A stretch of 64,000 nucleotides of DNA, from NCBI GenBank assembly GCA_036927565.1, contig JAYESD010000001.1:9238001-9302000 (forward strand). Reading direction: 5' to 3'. This DNA comes from Tuctoria greenei (lineage: Eukaryota; Streptophyta; Magnoliopsida; Poales; Poaceae). The position numbers and the translations under genes were made by a program. Position 1 is the stretch's first letter; each line of letters begins with the position of its first letter. The notes under the pieces are model-generated. The model was given only the letters and a program-made list of their open reading frames with translations, made no database searches and was not told where the DNA came from. This document shows positions 35,325-45,304 of this stretch, in pieces.

Positions 35325-36539
35325 TCAGGCGGCTTCACCTTCTCCTTCGACGGGACCTTCAAGCATCGGGTCCAGAGGGAATTGGGAATTCCGGCTGGTG
35401 TAGCACGTCAGCACATACTCTGCGACGTTCTTCGCCAAGGATTTCCCCTCAACCTCCAACTGGTTCGCGATGGCGTCGCCCACCTTGGAGAGTTTGCTGC
35501 CCGCCGAGCTCAGCGCTTGCAACGCCAGGTCCGGCTCCGGCTCCGGATCATCCGGACGCACGAGACTAAAGCCCATCGGTGTTAGCGTGTCGTTGGCCTT
35601 GCCCAGGAACTCCCAAACCTGTAGGGAGTCCGTAGCCCTCAAGCCCTTCAGTTCTTCCAAGGATCTTTTTGCCGCCACCAGTTCAGAATTCTCGCGAGCG
35701 AGGCGCTCAACTTCTTTGGCGTTTTGCTGAATCTTTTCAGCAACTCGCTTCTCGAGTTTTCCGAGTTCCTCCTCCTGGAGGTAGATCTTGTTCCGGCGGT
35801 CAACCAGGTCCTTCTCCCTGCCCCTTACTTTCTTCTCCCTGGCAGCGATGGCACACTCTTGCTCGTAGATTTCCTGCCCTCGCACCCATGCCTTCTCCTC
35901 CTCCTCAGCGCAGCGCTCTTCCAATTTCTTGGCACGCTCTTCGAGGCTCTTGTCAGCCAGAGCCACCTTTTTGGTGAGCTCCTCCTCCCTCCTCAAGACG
36001 TCATCCCGCAGCTCTAGGAGTTTCTGCTCTTCATCTTCGAGCCTTTTCTCCCTCTCCTCAAGTGCCTCCCGTCGCTTGATGAGAGTAGTGTTAATGGCCT
36101 CAAGCCTTTCTTGGTGTTCAACAGCCGCACTATTAGCTGCTTTGGTCTGCTCATAAATGGCCCGGGATTGAGCGTCGAGGGCGCGAGTCAGGCTCCAATA
36201 ACTTGCCCCAGTACTCCAGGCAGACCTTCTCCTGCTTGATCCATTCTTTGTCATCTGCCAGCCTTGACTGCGCCAGCTTGGTCTCGAAGTAGAGACGATT
36301 ACGCCACCTCCTAAGGGTTTGGCGCTCCTCTTCAAGAGCCTTGCTGTTGTGGAAGAATGCCAGCTGAACTTGACGCAGACTGGAGCAGGCGTTGTCAATA
36401 GACAATGACAACGGGATAGGATCCGGACCTGTTGGGGTCTCTTCTGCTGGTTCCAGCGGGTTTTCAGTTACAAAAATTGGGTCCCACTCCACAAGAGTGG
36501 TCCCCTAAGCCTCCACGGCACCAGGGCCGTCCTCCAGGA

Positions 36540-37280
36540 TGGCCTCAGTCGCCATCAAGGAGGGTCCCGCTGATGAAGTTCCGACCTCCGGAAGTGGTTC
36601 CGAAGGACCAGCCGCCAGATCTTCGTTCGTCCCCTCGGACAGGGGGCCAACGACTTCATCAGAGCACTCCAGCTCAGCCGCGGGTACCTCTGGCGTCGTC
36701 ACTCCCGGAGCAGGAACTGCTTCTGGCTTCGGCCTGGGCACCTCCTCTACTGGGTGCTCGAGCACTGACGCCTTCGCAACGACCGGCTCAGGCGCCGGAA
36801 GATCTTCAACAACAGCCGGCCCTACGGCCGGAGCTTCAACGGCAACCGCCTCGGGAGCCGGAAGGTCTTCAACATCAACCGGCCCTGCGGCCGGAGCTCC
36901 AGCAATGACCGGCTCTGCGGCCGGTGCTTCAGAGGTACCCGGCCCAACCGCCGGGACTTCCTCAACATCCAGCGCGCACGCCGGGACTTCAATTACCTTC
37001 GGCTCAACCGCCGGGGCTTCGAAAATTTCCGGCTCTGGGGCCGGAATTACTGCTTGCTCCGGCTCAACGGCCAGAGCTTCCATCATCTCTGCACCAGGAC
37101 CCGGAGCTTCAACCTCCAGGGCAGGTGCCGCTGGCGCATCTTCTCTCCCGCGGTCCGGCGCTACCACGGGAGTCTCTGGGGATGAGTCGAGGTCCATGAC
37201 CACGACAGCTGGCGTCGGAGCTGTCGCAGCTTCAGCCACCACTTGCGGCGGCACCGGGACAGGAGCAGAGGCTTCCACCC
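36540..37280 (-). repeat. Coding minisatellite with about 33-base units in the antisense gene
   Basis: The GC-rich stretch repeats phrases such as GGCCGGAGCTTC and CCGGAAGGTCTTCAAC at roughly 30-36-base spacing. On the minus strand it codes for degenerate 10-11-residue units built on (V/E)-x-(A/L)-P-A-x-(G/E)-P. Unit boundaries are blurred. Confidence 0.65.
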
Positions 37281-37336
37281 TCACAACTTCAGCTGTTGTG
37301 GCTGAGGGTGGAGCCTCACTCCTCTTCTTGGGAACG

Positions 37337-37414
37337 CTGCAGATGAAAGATGAAGAAATTTAAAAAACAGTTACTACAAAAAAACAACTGTCTGAGGTAA
37401 AGATTAAAAATTAC
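37337..37414 (-). other. Predicted intron in the antisense gene (78 bp)
   Basis: On the minus strand, GAG|GTAATTTT at the donor and a T-rich tract followed by CTGCAG| at the acceptor. The intron is AT-rich between GC-rich exons. Removing it joins the reading frame that ends at 37411 with the frame that begins at 37284-37336 without a stop. This is direct sign of a spliced transcript from the minus strand. Confidence 0.75.
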
Positions 37415-38860
37415 CTCGGCGGGCTTCCGCACCAGCTTGCGCGGAACCTCTTTCCCGGGCGTTCTGGGCTGACCATAGCCGCCGCCGGCGTGGAAGCTCC
37501 GGAAGGACCCTCGGAACTCGTTGCAGTCACGGGCACTTCCTTAGTCGAGGCCCTCCTCGACCGAGAAGGACCTCCGGACCTAGAGGCCTCAACTGGCCCT
37601 AGTGATGGAGTCGCATGCCCGGAGCTAGCACCCCGGGAAGACGCTGCTGCAGGTACAGTCGCCGTAGTTGTAGAAGACCTCCCCCTCCGGGGAGAAGGAG
37701 CTGATGCAGAGGTTGCAGGCCTGACGGACCTTCCGTCGGCATGCTGCAGTTTCCTCTTCCGGCTCAAGGGTTCGTCCGCCGGTTCCTTGCCCTTGTCGAC
37801 GACTTCGATCCTTGGCTTCGGGGCAGGGTCGGAACCACATTCAGAAGCCCCAGGGATCACCACCCTGGAGGTCGATCTTCTCTCAACGACACCAAGGTCG
37901 TCAAGCACCGCATCGTCCGTCAGAGCTCCCTGTTGAACTCTACTTCCACGTTCAGAGGGAGAAAAGCTGATGGTGGAGTCAAGTCATCACCCGCGACGTC
38001 GATGTCGTGCTGGAACTTCTTGAGATGAAACTCCAAGGTTGTCCCCGCCATGTTGGACTTCAGCCCGGTCTCGACCCGGTCGTCGTCCATCACGCTGTTG
38101 AGGGCCCAAGCGAGTTTTTCTCTCCTCTTCAGCGGTGCCCACCTGTTGACCAGGAAGTTGCAAAATACCGCCTGAGGAGTTAATCCTCCCTCCACGCACT
38201 GGCGGATCCTGGTCAGAGCAGGGTTGAAGGCATTCGACAGCACCGGAGCTTCACTCCAGACTGCAGTGTCGATGTTGGGGAGGCCTTCGGGCAGCTCTAG
38301 CTTCTCGTGCTCCTCCACCCGAATGACTATCCAGTCCTTCTTCCAATCATCCCACTTTCCAGAGGGAAACAACCGGAGGCACTTGAATGGGCACTTATTG
38401 CGCTTCACGAAGTAATAGAAGCCAAGGTACTCATTACTCCTACCGGTGGTATGGACGGTGAAGAAGGTCCGGAAAAGTTCAATGCAGGGGGGATGCCCAC
38501 CCACATTTCACAGAAGTGGACGAAGATAGACACAAGAAGAATGGAGTGGGGTCCAAGGTGGTATAGATGCAGACCATAAAAGTCTAGCAGCATCAATAAA
38601 AAGGAGGAAAAAGGTGGGATCAACCCCACCATGGCGTACGAAGAGAAGTACACCATTTCGCCGGCGTGCTCCTTCTCGAACGGGAGCTCTCCCCCGGCGC
38701 GGACCAGGTGATTGAAGAAGTCTGGGGACCATCCCATGAGGGCTCGGACCTTCTTGAGGTCACCTTCAGTCTTCAAACGGCTCTCGCGGAGACCCAACTC
38801 CATCGCGGCACAGCAAGGCAAGAGAGGAAAAGCGAGCACAAGTTGGGAGTTTGAGCGCAA

Positions 38861-39336
38861 GAACAGATGAGAGGCGTAAAGAACCCCAGCCGGTGCGCGC
38901 TTTCCTTCTTAAGTAAGCCCTCGCAATGCTTGGATGGAAACCGCAAGGAAGCCGAAGATACTACTCAAAAATTTCACCCAGCCGATGACAAGAGGGCCCG
39001 GGACCACCCTGATGATCAAGTCGAGGTTCTTACCCAGGCAAACGGTTGTCATCATGAGGCGGGAAGCCCGAAGGCGGCAGCCTGACAAGGCGCGCGGAAC
39101 CGATACGATTTTCATATCGGGAACCGGTGACCTTCAATTGCGTGAGATCCGCACGCCAAAGATCTCATTTGCCGCACACGGGATATGCCACGCGACGAGG
39201 AATTAACTCCAAACTATCGCCAACGGCACATCCGAAGACCTTTGAAGACTCAGTTCAAAAGTCGAAGGATGGACCCACCTCTGGCGGAATGACTTCACCC
39301 AAGGGGTCTTCCCCAGATGTGGGCCCAGGGGGCCAC
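38861..39336. other. Gypsy-C region between antisense gene start and 3' LTR, with polypurine tract
   Basis: About 480 bases without a supported ORF. It must contain the promoter and leader of the antisense gene; I see no clear TATA box. Its right end GTGGGCCCAGGGGGCC (about 39319-39334) is the polypurine-like tract next to the LTR, conserved in Gypsy-B. Confidence 0.55.
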
Positions 39337-40196
39337 TGTCGGTACCCTGGGTACCATATACTCCTTGGGATTGCAAAGATCTCAAGGGAAAGTCATCTAC
39401 TTGATTTGAAGACCTTCGGAGGCCCACATGTCAGACATAACCGGACCCGCTTCTCCAACATGGTTAGTCCCAGGGTCGCCACGTGTACTATCAAACCGGA
39501 GCTACCGCCCACAAGGGGGAAGCTCCGGGCTATGTACCGAAACGGCACCCCCGAACCTAACCCCAGACCGAGGAAGCTCCGAAACTAACACGTGTCGGGT
39601 AACACCGGACCTATCTGTTCCCCACAGTGTGCTCCAGCGCTGCCACATGTCCAACCGTCGGATCTTCAGTCTCTAACCTACGGGAGACTCCACAACGGCT
39701 CCGGATCTTCCAAGGGGAATCAAGGATTTTAAGACCCGATCAAGTGTTATTAATACTATATTAATGACACACGATCGGACGACCTTAATTACCAGTAACG
39801 GTGCTGTCAAAGCCCATAACTCAATCATTAAGGACAATTAAATGTGTTGATTGTGTACCAATATCAGTAACCGTCGGGGTCACATGTTGGGCTAGGCTAA
39901 CTTGTAACGGTCTGCTCTTGTACTATAAAAGGACAGGCCGACGATACATAGGACACACTCTCCGGAGACACGCTGACTTTACACTCTCAACTGACGTTGA
40001 GCTCATACATCCAATACAACACCAACACACCCCGTGGAGTAGGGTATTACGCTCAGGCGGCCCGAACCACGTAAATCTTCGTGTCCCTTGTGTCCCTGGA
40101 CATCTCACCTGGAATCTCCGCGCGCCCATACCGAACCTCAAACTCCTCTAACACTTTAGTAGTGTCGGGAGATCTGCTGGATCAAAACCACCGACA
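39337..40196 (+). repeat. 3' LTR of Gypsy-C (860 bp)
   Basis: Collinear with the 5' LTR, with a few small indels and substitutions. The TATAAAAG box is at 39924-39931. It ends CCGACA at 40191-40196, followed by the ctacc duplication. Confidence 0.96.
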
Positions 40197-40201
40197 CTAC
40201 C

Positions 40202-40331
40202 CCTCATATTTATAAGCGTACTAATGGTTTTTAGGTCGCAGACCCATTAGTACCCTAATTTCTTATGGATCAAATATTCAATAGGCCTCAACCCGAATTA
40301 TTATGATTGTCTCTTGGGCACATCACCAACA
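40202..40331 (-). repeat. 5' LTR of Copia-2, outer part (130 bp)
   Basis: Holds the start of the LTR (TGTTGG on the minus strand at 40331) and the TATAAATA box at 40214-40207. The Gypsy-C junction lies five bases downstream of that box, so the promoter is cut off from the rest of Copia-2. Confidence 0.93.
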
Positions 40332-40336
40332 TTACA

Positions 40337-41431
40337 AGTGTTCCGTTAAGAACTCCACTCTTACACCAGAGAAAGTTCAGGAATATACTCACATAGCACT
40401 GATCCATTATATTTTCTCTGATGCAGGGAACGCAATAATTTGATACGCAAAAGTGAATTCTACAAACTCTTACACGCATGAACTAAACAACCACAAAGGA
40501 TATCATATATAATTTCGAATGCTTTGGCCTCATCATCTCCGTTTGTCTAATGAGGTCACTGCCACTAATAGTAAACACCTGTCGGCCTGTCGCATCCTGG
40601 CCTTGCAATTTTTCAATTGCTGTACCAGCCACACTCTTCATATATTAATCTTGTTTGCATCAACTACTCCAAATAGAGAGGGTGTTTATTGGATCCCTGT
40701 CGCAGTCCCTAAACCGACCACTCTCTAAACTGAGTTTTATATCGTCTTTAGACTTTAACATGAATGCTAGATCACCACAGAATACAGTATGTACTGAGGC
40801 TAGATTCCTTCGTGAATGTGAGTCAGAGAGTGTTGTTACAATGTCATTCTAGATAAGTCTCTTACCTGGTCATGGTGTCTGACGAAAGTGCCGTTTTGTT
40901 GCAGGAGAATCGGCTCCTATCCATGATGCAACACCTCGGTAACGATTATACGAAGTACTTCCCATATAGCAGGAGTAATTCTTTTAAAAAAAATGAACCA
41001 GAACCACGCTGTGTTCTTCAATAGGATAATAAGAATCACACTGTAGATTAATATAATTTTTATTCTGTAATATTCATAAATCTGAAATATTCCCGTAATT
41101 CAATTGTTCCATCAGATGCAAAGTTTAGAAATAAAAGACATCGACATACATATAACAGTTCAGCGGCCATCGCGATGACCACAAAATGACATACTATGCT
41201 CCAAGGTCTTCTTTCTCATCTCTGTCTAGCAATGTGTCCTAACCGGTTCGCATCTAAACAAACACGAATAGTACAAAATTTGGCGAAATAGGGCGGTTGG
41301 TCGGCCAATATCAGCCACAAAACAGGAGCAAAGTTTATATGATAATCTTGTGGTGATCAATTCACACCGCCCATAAATATTGTAATGCGCATTTGAGGCA
41401 GGGAACCAGGCCATTAGCGCCTTATCATGTG
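40337..41431. other. Intergenic stretch upstream of the TIP2 gene
   Basis: AT-rich, with no long frame and no clear repeat seen. Its first bases (40332-40336) are the right target duplication of Copia-2. It probably holds the aquaporin's upstream control region. Confidence 0.5.
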
Positions 41432-41438
41432 TATTTAA
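41432..41438 (+). promoter_or_regulatory. Candidate TATA box of the TIP2 gene
   Basis: TATTTAA at 41432-41438, 110 bases before the start codon. It is the only TATA-like element in a sensible place; it is weak by sequence alone. Confidence 0.5.
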
Positions 41439-41547
41439 GGAGACTAAGCAGAAGGAACTGACCGCATCAGCTCGATAAGCCAGCTTCTCTGAATTTTCAG
41501 CCTAGAGGCTCTCCTCTGCTACTGTTAGAGAAGAAAAACAAGAAAAG

Positions 41548-42511
41548 ATGGTGAAGCTTACATTTGGAAGCTGCGGTGACTCCTTTAGCGCCTCCTCCTT
41601 CAAGGCCTATGTCGCGGAGTTCATTGCCACTCTCCTCTTTGTGTTCGCCGGCGTCGGGTCCGCCATTGCCTACGGTGAGCTAGCACATTCACATCAGTTC
41701 TTCCAGTTCAGTGCTAACTGGAAATTCAACTTGATGAGCAGGGCAACTGACAAAGGGTGGCGCGCTGGACCCTGCTGGCCTTGTGGCGATCGCGATCGCC
41801 CATGCGTTCGCGCTCTTCGTCGGTGTCTCCATGGCCGCCAACATCTCCGGCGGACACCTGAACCCCGCCGTCACCTTCGGCCTCGCTGTCGGGGGCCACA
41901 TCACCATCCTCACCGGCATCTTCTACTGGGTCGCCCAGCTGCTCGGCGCGTCCGTCGCGTGCCTGCTCCTGCAGTTCGTCACCCACGGACAGGTCCGTAT
42001 GCTAATAAACATCACCACAAAATTATGTGCATGATCAGAGTGTTGGCACGTTGCGACAGAATTTACTGTTCACTGTACGATTATTTTTTCCTCGAAAAAA
42101 AAACAAGTTGTAAAAAGTGCTACCTGGTTGTTGTAAGTGCAGCCCATCCCGACACACGGCGTCTCCGGGATCAGCGAGATCGAGGGCGTGGTGATGGAGA
42201 TCGTGATCACCTTCGCGCTCGTGTACACCGTGTACGCCACCGCTGCCGACCCGAAGAAGGGCGACCTCGGCACCATCGCCCCCATTGCCATCGGCTTCAT
42301 CGTCGGCGCCAACATCCTGGCCGCTGGCCCGTTCAGCGGCGGCTCCATGAACCCGGCCCGCTCCTTCGGCCCCGCCGTCGCGGCAGGCAACTTCGCCGGC
42401 AACTGGGTGTACTGGGTCGGCCCGCTGATCGGCGGCGGCCTGGCCGGGCTCGTCTACGGCGACGTGTTCATCGCCTCCTACCAACCCGTGAGCCAGCAGG
42501 AGTACCCATGA
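41548..42511 (+). CDS. TIP2: Tonoplast intrinsic protein, TIP2 type (aquaporin)
   Basis: A vacuolar-membrane channel for water and, in this subgroup, ammonia. Three exons: 41548-41674, 41742-41992 and 42143-42511, joining to 248 codons; both introns are GT-AG. The protein has six membrane spans and two N-P-A loops: G-H-L-N-P-A-V-T-F in exon 2 and S-M-N-P-A-R-S-F-G in exon 3. His in helix 2 (A-I-A-H-A-F), Ile in helix 5 and Arg after the second N-P-A fit the TIP2 selectivity filter. The start M-V-K-L-x-F-G is typical of TIP2. All exons are open, so the gene looks intact. A TIP5;1-type gene follows 432 bases downstream. The exact TIP2 number cannot be fixed without a tree. Confidence 0.95.
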
Positions 42512-42856
42512 GCACCATAAATCGGACCAAGATGCTTGGTCTCGTGACCTGTGTGAATTTCGTCAACTCCGCCAGTTCATCGCTTCGTCTCTTGTGATCA
42601 TGTTGGGTCTTTGCATTTCCGTTTTGGGTTTCACCAATCATGTAAAGCTGTAAGCGAGCCAATCCATCTATAAATATGTACGGGTTCAACCATACTTATA
42701 TATTTGTGGGTTACCTCGTGCCGACGACCCAGCAGAGGCCCAAACCACCAGGCCTCGACGAATGTGTGAACTTGCAACAGATCGGAACGGGCGACGCAGC
42801 AACCGCTGCCAACGCCGTTTCACTCTACTACGGACGCGCCCCCTCCCGGCCCTCGC
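42512..42856. other. Spacer between the two aquaporin genes
   Basis: Contains the 3' untranslated region of TIP2 and the upstream region of the TIP5;1 gene. Short frames occur but none is supported. Confidence 0.5.
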
Positions 42857-42864
42857 TATAAATT
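42857..42864 (+). promoter_or_regulatory. TATA box of the TIP5;1 gene
   Basis: TATAAATT at 42857-42864 in a GC-rich setting, 80 bases before the ATG at 42944. Sequence and position both suit a core promoter. Confidence 0.7.
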
Positions 42865-42943
42865 CACGGAACACTCTCCAGAAAACCGTGGCACCGTGCA
42901 CAAACAAACATTGCGCTCCAGCGGAGAAGCGAACTCCTCCGCC

Positions 42944-43928
42944 ATGGCGTCCAACATCCGCGCTCACATGAAGCACTGCTTCTCGCCGCCGTCCCTCCGG
43001 TCGTACTTGGCCGAGTTCATCTCCACCTTCCTCTTCGTATTCACCGCAGTCGGCTCCGCCATCTCTGCCCGTAAGTCAAGTTTCACTTCGTCAGTTGTAG
43101 GAAATGGTATTTTGATCCTCGTGCAATCGGACGTACGGGTTAACCGCGCGCGCTTCGATTTAATTGGAACGTGTTGCCTGCAGGGATGGTCACGCCCGAC
43201 GTCACGTCCTCCAATGCCTCCGCGCTTGGGGCCACCGCCGTGGCCCAGGCGTTCGGACTTTTCGCCGCGGTGGTCATCGCAGCCGACGTCTCCGGCGGCC
43301 ACGTCAACCCCGCTGTCACGTTCGCCTTCGCCATCGGCGGCCACATTGGCGTCCCGAGCGCCATCTTCTACTGGGCGTCTCAACTGCTCGGCTCCACATT
43401 CGCCTGCCTCGTCCTGCACTACATCTCCGCCGGCCAGGCACGTCGCAAACCGCCACCACCGTCTCTCTTCCACCACTTGTTCCAGTACTACAATGTGCGT
43501 GTTAACTTGCGCGTGTATGCATGCAGGCCGTGCCGACGACCAGGATCGCGGTGCTGATGACCGGGTTCGGCGCCTCGGTCCTGGAAGGCGTGATGACATT
43601 CATGGTGGTGTACACGGTGTACGTGGTAAGCGACCCCCGCACCGGCAGGAGGAAAGGGATCGCGGCGACGGCGCCGGCCGCGCTGGCGGTCGGGCTGGTG
43701 ACGGGCGCGTGCGTCCTGGCGGCGGGCTCGCTGACCGGCGCGTCCATGAACCCGGCGCGCTCGTTCGGGCCGGCGGTCGTCAGCGGGCAGTATGGCAACC
43801 AGGCCGTGTACTGGGTTGGGCCCATGGTCGGCGCCGCCGTCGCGGCGCTGGTGCACCAGGGCTTGATGGTCCCGTCCGTGCCCGACTCGCCGACGACGCA
43901 CGGCAACGTGGAGACGGTCGTGGTGTGA
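42944..43928 (+). CDS. TIP5;1: Tonoplast intrinsic protein, TIP5;1 type (aquaporin)
   Basis: Three exons: 42944-43070, 43184-43437 and 43527-43928, giving 260 codons. Exon 1 is 127 bases, as in the TIP2 gene, so the first intron site is shared. Intron 1 is GT-AG; intron 2 (43438-43526) starts with GC (CAG|GCACGT) and ends ATGCAG. The nearby GT would break the frame. Both N-P-A loops are present (G-H-V-N-P-A and S-M-N-P-A-R-S-F-G). Helix 2 has Gln (V-A-Q-A-F) where TIP2 has His, as in grass TIP5;1. The family is described in pollen and in vacuole or mitochondrial membranes; the location here is inferred. Third codon positions are very GC-rich. Confidence 0.93.
43438..43526 (+). other. GC-AG intron of the TIP5;1 gene
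   Basis: Donor CAG|GCACGT, acceptor ATGCAG|GCC. Only this junction keeps the conserved A-G-Q-A-V-P-T reading across exons. Length 89 bases. Confidence 0.8.
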
Positions 43929-44521
43929 CCGCACGCTGGTGCATCGTTTCGTTGCTCGTTGTATGTGTAGGTTGATTAGTTAATGTGTTTCTTGTGTTTG
44001 TAGATGAATATTGATGTGTCTGTGTATTTAGATGAAGGTTGATGTTTGTTTGTGTCGCATCCAGTTTCGCGAGGAGCGTCGAAAGTGTGAAGTTAGGTTT
44101 ATGTAGAAATTAGGACCGAATGTTCGGTTGCAATTTCTGGATCAAAGTTGTACAAAATCGTTATAGTTTCGTGCGCAAAGTATTGAACAGTTACTATACT
44201 GCACCATTTCCATTTCAACGCGAGTCCGAGACCAAGCTGATGTTTACGGGCGTAAATAGGAATGCGACAACTGGCTGGGACCGGCTCGCCGACTTGACGC
44301 CGACGAAAACTCCTGGCTGCCTATCTGCCCGTGCGGCCATGCTCCAGCCTCCACGAGCGGTGGTTTTCTGTTGCGGTTGCCACCGCGGCGCCGCGCCCAG
44401 CCGTTGCTTTCGCTGCCCTGCGCTGTCCTGGATCCGCGCGCCTGGACTTCTCGCCTTGCACGGGACCTAGCCCACGCCCATCGCGTCTACTAGGAACAAT
44501 TCCTGCTGCCTGGAGTCCATT
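43929..44521. other. Intergenic stretch after TIP5;1
   Basis: Holds the 3' untranslated region (GT-rich, about 43960-44060) and then a GC-rich stretch at 44310-44480. No supported gene, although the GC-rich part could be the 5' exon of the small ORF that follows. Confidence 0.4.
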
Positions 44522-44755
44522 TTGCTCAAGGAAACTGATCTCAAGGGATGCACTACGGCTCCTGGAGTGATGAAGTGGTATATGGAAAACACCCAGGCAA
44601 AAATCAAGGAATTCCTTGAACAGATACTTAGGGTTGTGAACATGCTTGTCCAAGCTGAGGACAAGAACTACGACATGTATGATGATGCAGTGAGAATGTC
44701 CTTCATGCTCTCGGTCTTCGTCTTCATTGTGGTAACTATAGCTCGTATGCGCTGA
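44522..44755 (+). CDS. Small hypothetical protein with C-terminal membrane segment (77 codons)
   Basis: I do not recognise the family. The frame has a charged, partly helical middle (K-x-K-E-F-L-E-Q-I-L-R-V-V-N-M-L) and ends with one hydrophobic stretch of about 15 residues followed by R-M-R, like a tail-anchored protein. The sequence changes from GC-rich upstream to AT-richer inside the ORF, and AAG|GAAACT near 44530 could be an exon edge. The ATG at 44522 may therefore not be the true start. It lies between TIP5;1 and a MITE. Confidence 0.4.
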   Translation: MLKETDLKGCTTAPGVMKWYMENTQAKIKEFLEQILRVVNMLVQAEDKNYDMYDDAVRMSFMLSVFVFIVVTIARMR

Positions 44756-45199
44756 GCTAGTTGTGTACAGGATTAGTTCTAGAATAAGTCATTTTCTTAT
44801 TAGTAGCTACGATCAAGGTTGGTGCCAGTCTTAGTTTTAAGGCCAAGAAATAGTTGCATCTCTTCTATCTTAATGTAAATTCTGTATGTCCACGTGTGGG
44901 ATTATATTCTAAACACCAATCTTTAATAACATCTGCAGTGTGCTTCTTGAACATTATTTCAGTTTAAAGGCTCCGCAAGGTAAATTCGGTCATGAATGCT
45001 TGATGTATAGAGGATCAAGCTTTACATTTCTTTTGTCGAAATTTGAACTGATTCCTATGCAGCACTCCTTTTTTTTTACGGACTACCAACTGCAACTGGT
45101 CTTACAGAGGTAGATTGAACTGAGTCTAAATAATCACACTGTCAAGAGCCGCAGCCCAAGACTCCCAAATCCTAAGGAGCATTTTTGGTCCTTAATATA
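44756..45199. other. Intergenic stretch
   Basis: AT-rich; no gene or repeat recognised. Probably includes the 3' untranslated region of the small ORF. Confidence 0.4.
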
Positions 45200-45201
45200 T
45201 A

Positions 45202-45302
45202 CTCCCTCCTTCTCATATTATTTGTCGTTTAGGACAAGAATTTTAGTTCATTTTTAACTAAAATTCTTGTCCTAAACGACAAATAATATGGGAAAGAGGG
45301 AG
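45202..45302. mobile_element. Stowaway-like MITE (101 bp)
   Basis: Nearly the whole element is one long hairpin. The left arm CTCCCTCCTTCTCATATTAT pairs with the right arm through about 45 bases. It starts with CTCCCTCC, typical of Stowaway elements, and is flanked by TA at 45200-45201 and 45303-45304. It has no coding capacity. Confidence 0.93.
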
Positions 45303-45304
45303 TA

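Larger units (their letters stand above)
35325..38803 (-). pseudogene. Antisense accessory gene of Gypsy-C (Transposase_28-like domain, repeats, coiled coil)
   Basis: The start is the Met codon 38803-38801, conserved in Gypsy-B. Exon 1 encodes a globular domain (about 38803-37920) with L-M-G-W-S and K-W-D-D-W-K-K-D-W motifs, resembling the Pfam 'putative gypsy type transposon' family. A Ser/Arg/Pro-rich basic region follows. A 78-bp GT-AG intron (37414-37337) joins it in frame to an Ala/Pro/Glu/Val region with 10-11-residue repeats (about 37280-36510). The C-terminus (36490-35325) is a long Glu/Lys/Arg-rich coiled coil. Frameshifts near 38505, 37922 and 36200 and a TAG at 36507-36505 break this copy. 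Antisense ORFs in this position are known in Grande-like elements; the function is unknown. Confidence 0.75.
27103..40196 (+). mobile_element. Gypsy-C: full-length 13.1-kb Tat-type Ty3/gypsy element
   Basis: Bounded by TGTCGG...CCGACA and by perfect ctacc duplications (27098-27102 and 40197-40201). The uninterrupted target can be seen in the other Copia-2 LTR at about 18925. Order: 5' LTR, primer site, gag, protease, RT, RNase H, a second (archaeal-type) RNase H, integrase, a 1.4-kb spacer with short hairpins, an antisense gene, polypurine tract, 3' LTR. The second RNase H and the antisense gene point to the Tat (Retand/Grande-like) clade. The two LTRs differ by scattered substitutions, and several stops are present, so it is not recent. 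Confidence 0.95.
18558..40331 (-). mobile_element. Copia-2: complete Ty1/copia element carrying two later insertions
   Basis: A minus-strand element bounded by perfect 5-bp duplications ttaca (18553-18557 and 40332-40336). The 3' LTR is 18558-19063. The 5' LTR is 26727-27102 plus 40202-40331, split by Gypsy-C; both add up to 506 bp. Removing Gypsy-C with its duplication and the solo LTR leaves a roughly 7.2-kb element, a normal copia size. Order on the minus strand: LTR, primer site, 1.3-kb leader, gag, protease, integrase, RT, RNase H, 3' leader, LTR. Nonsense codons make it inactive. Confidence 0.95.

Noticed and set aside
36539..37363. A 274-codon plus-strand Gly/Ser/Thr-rich frame
   Set aside because: Mirror image of the repeat region of the antisense gene. 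The intron that joins frames lies on the other strand.
41548..42597. A 349-codon uninterrupted frame through the TIP2 gene
   Set aside because: It reads through both introns and leaves the aquaporin frame after exon 1; the spliced model restores all conserved motifs.
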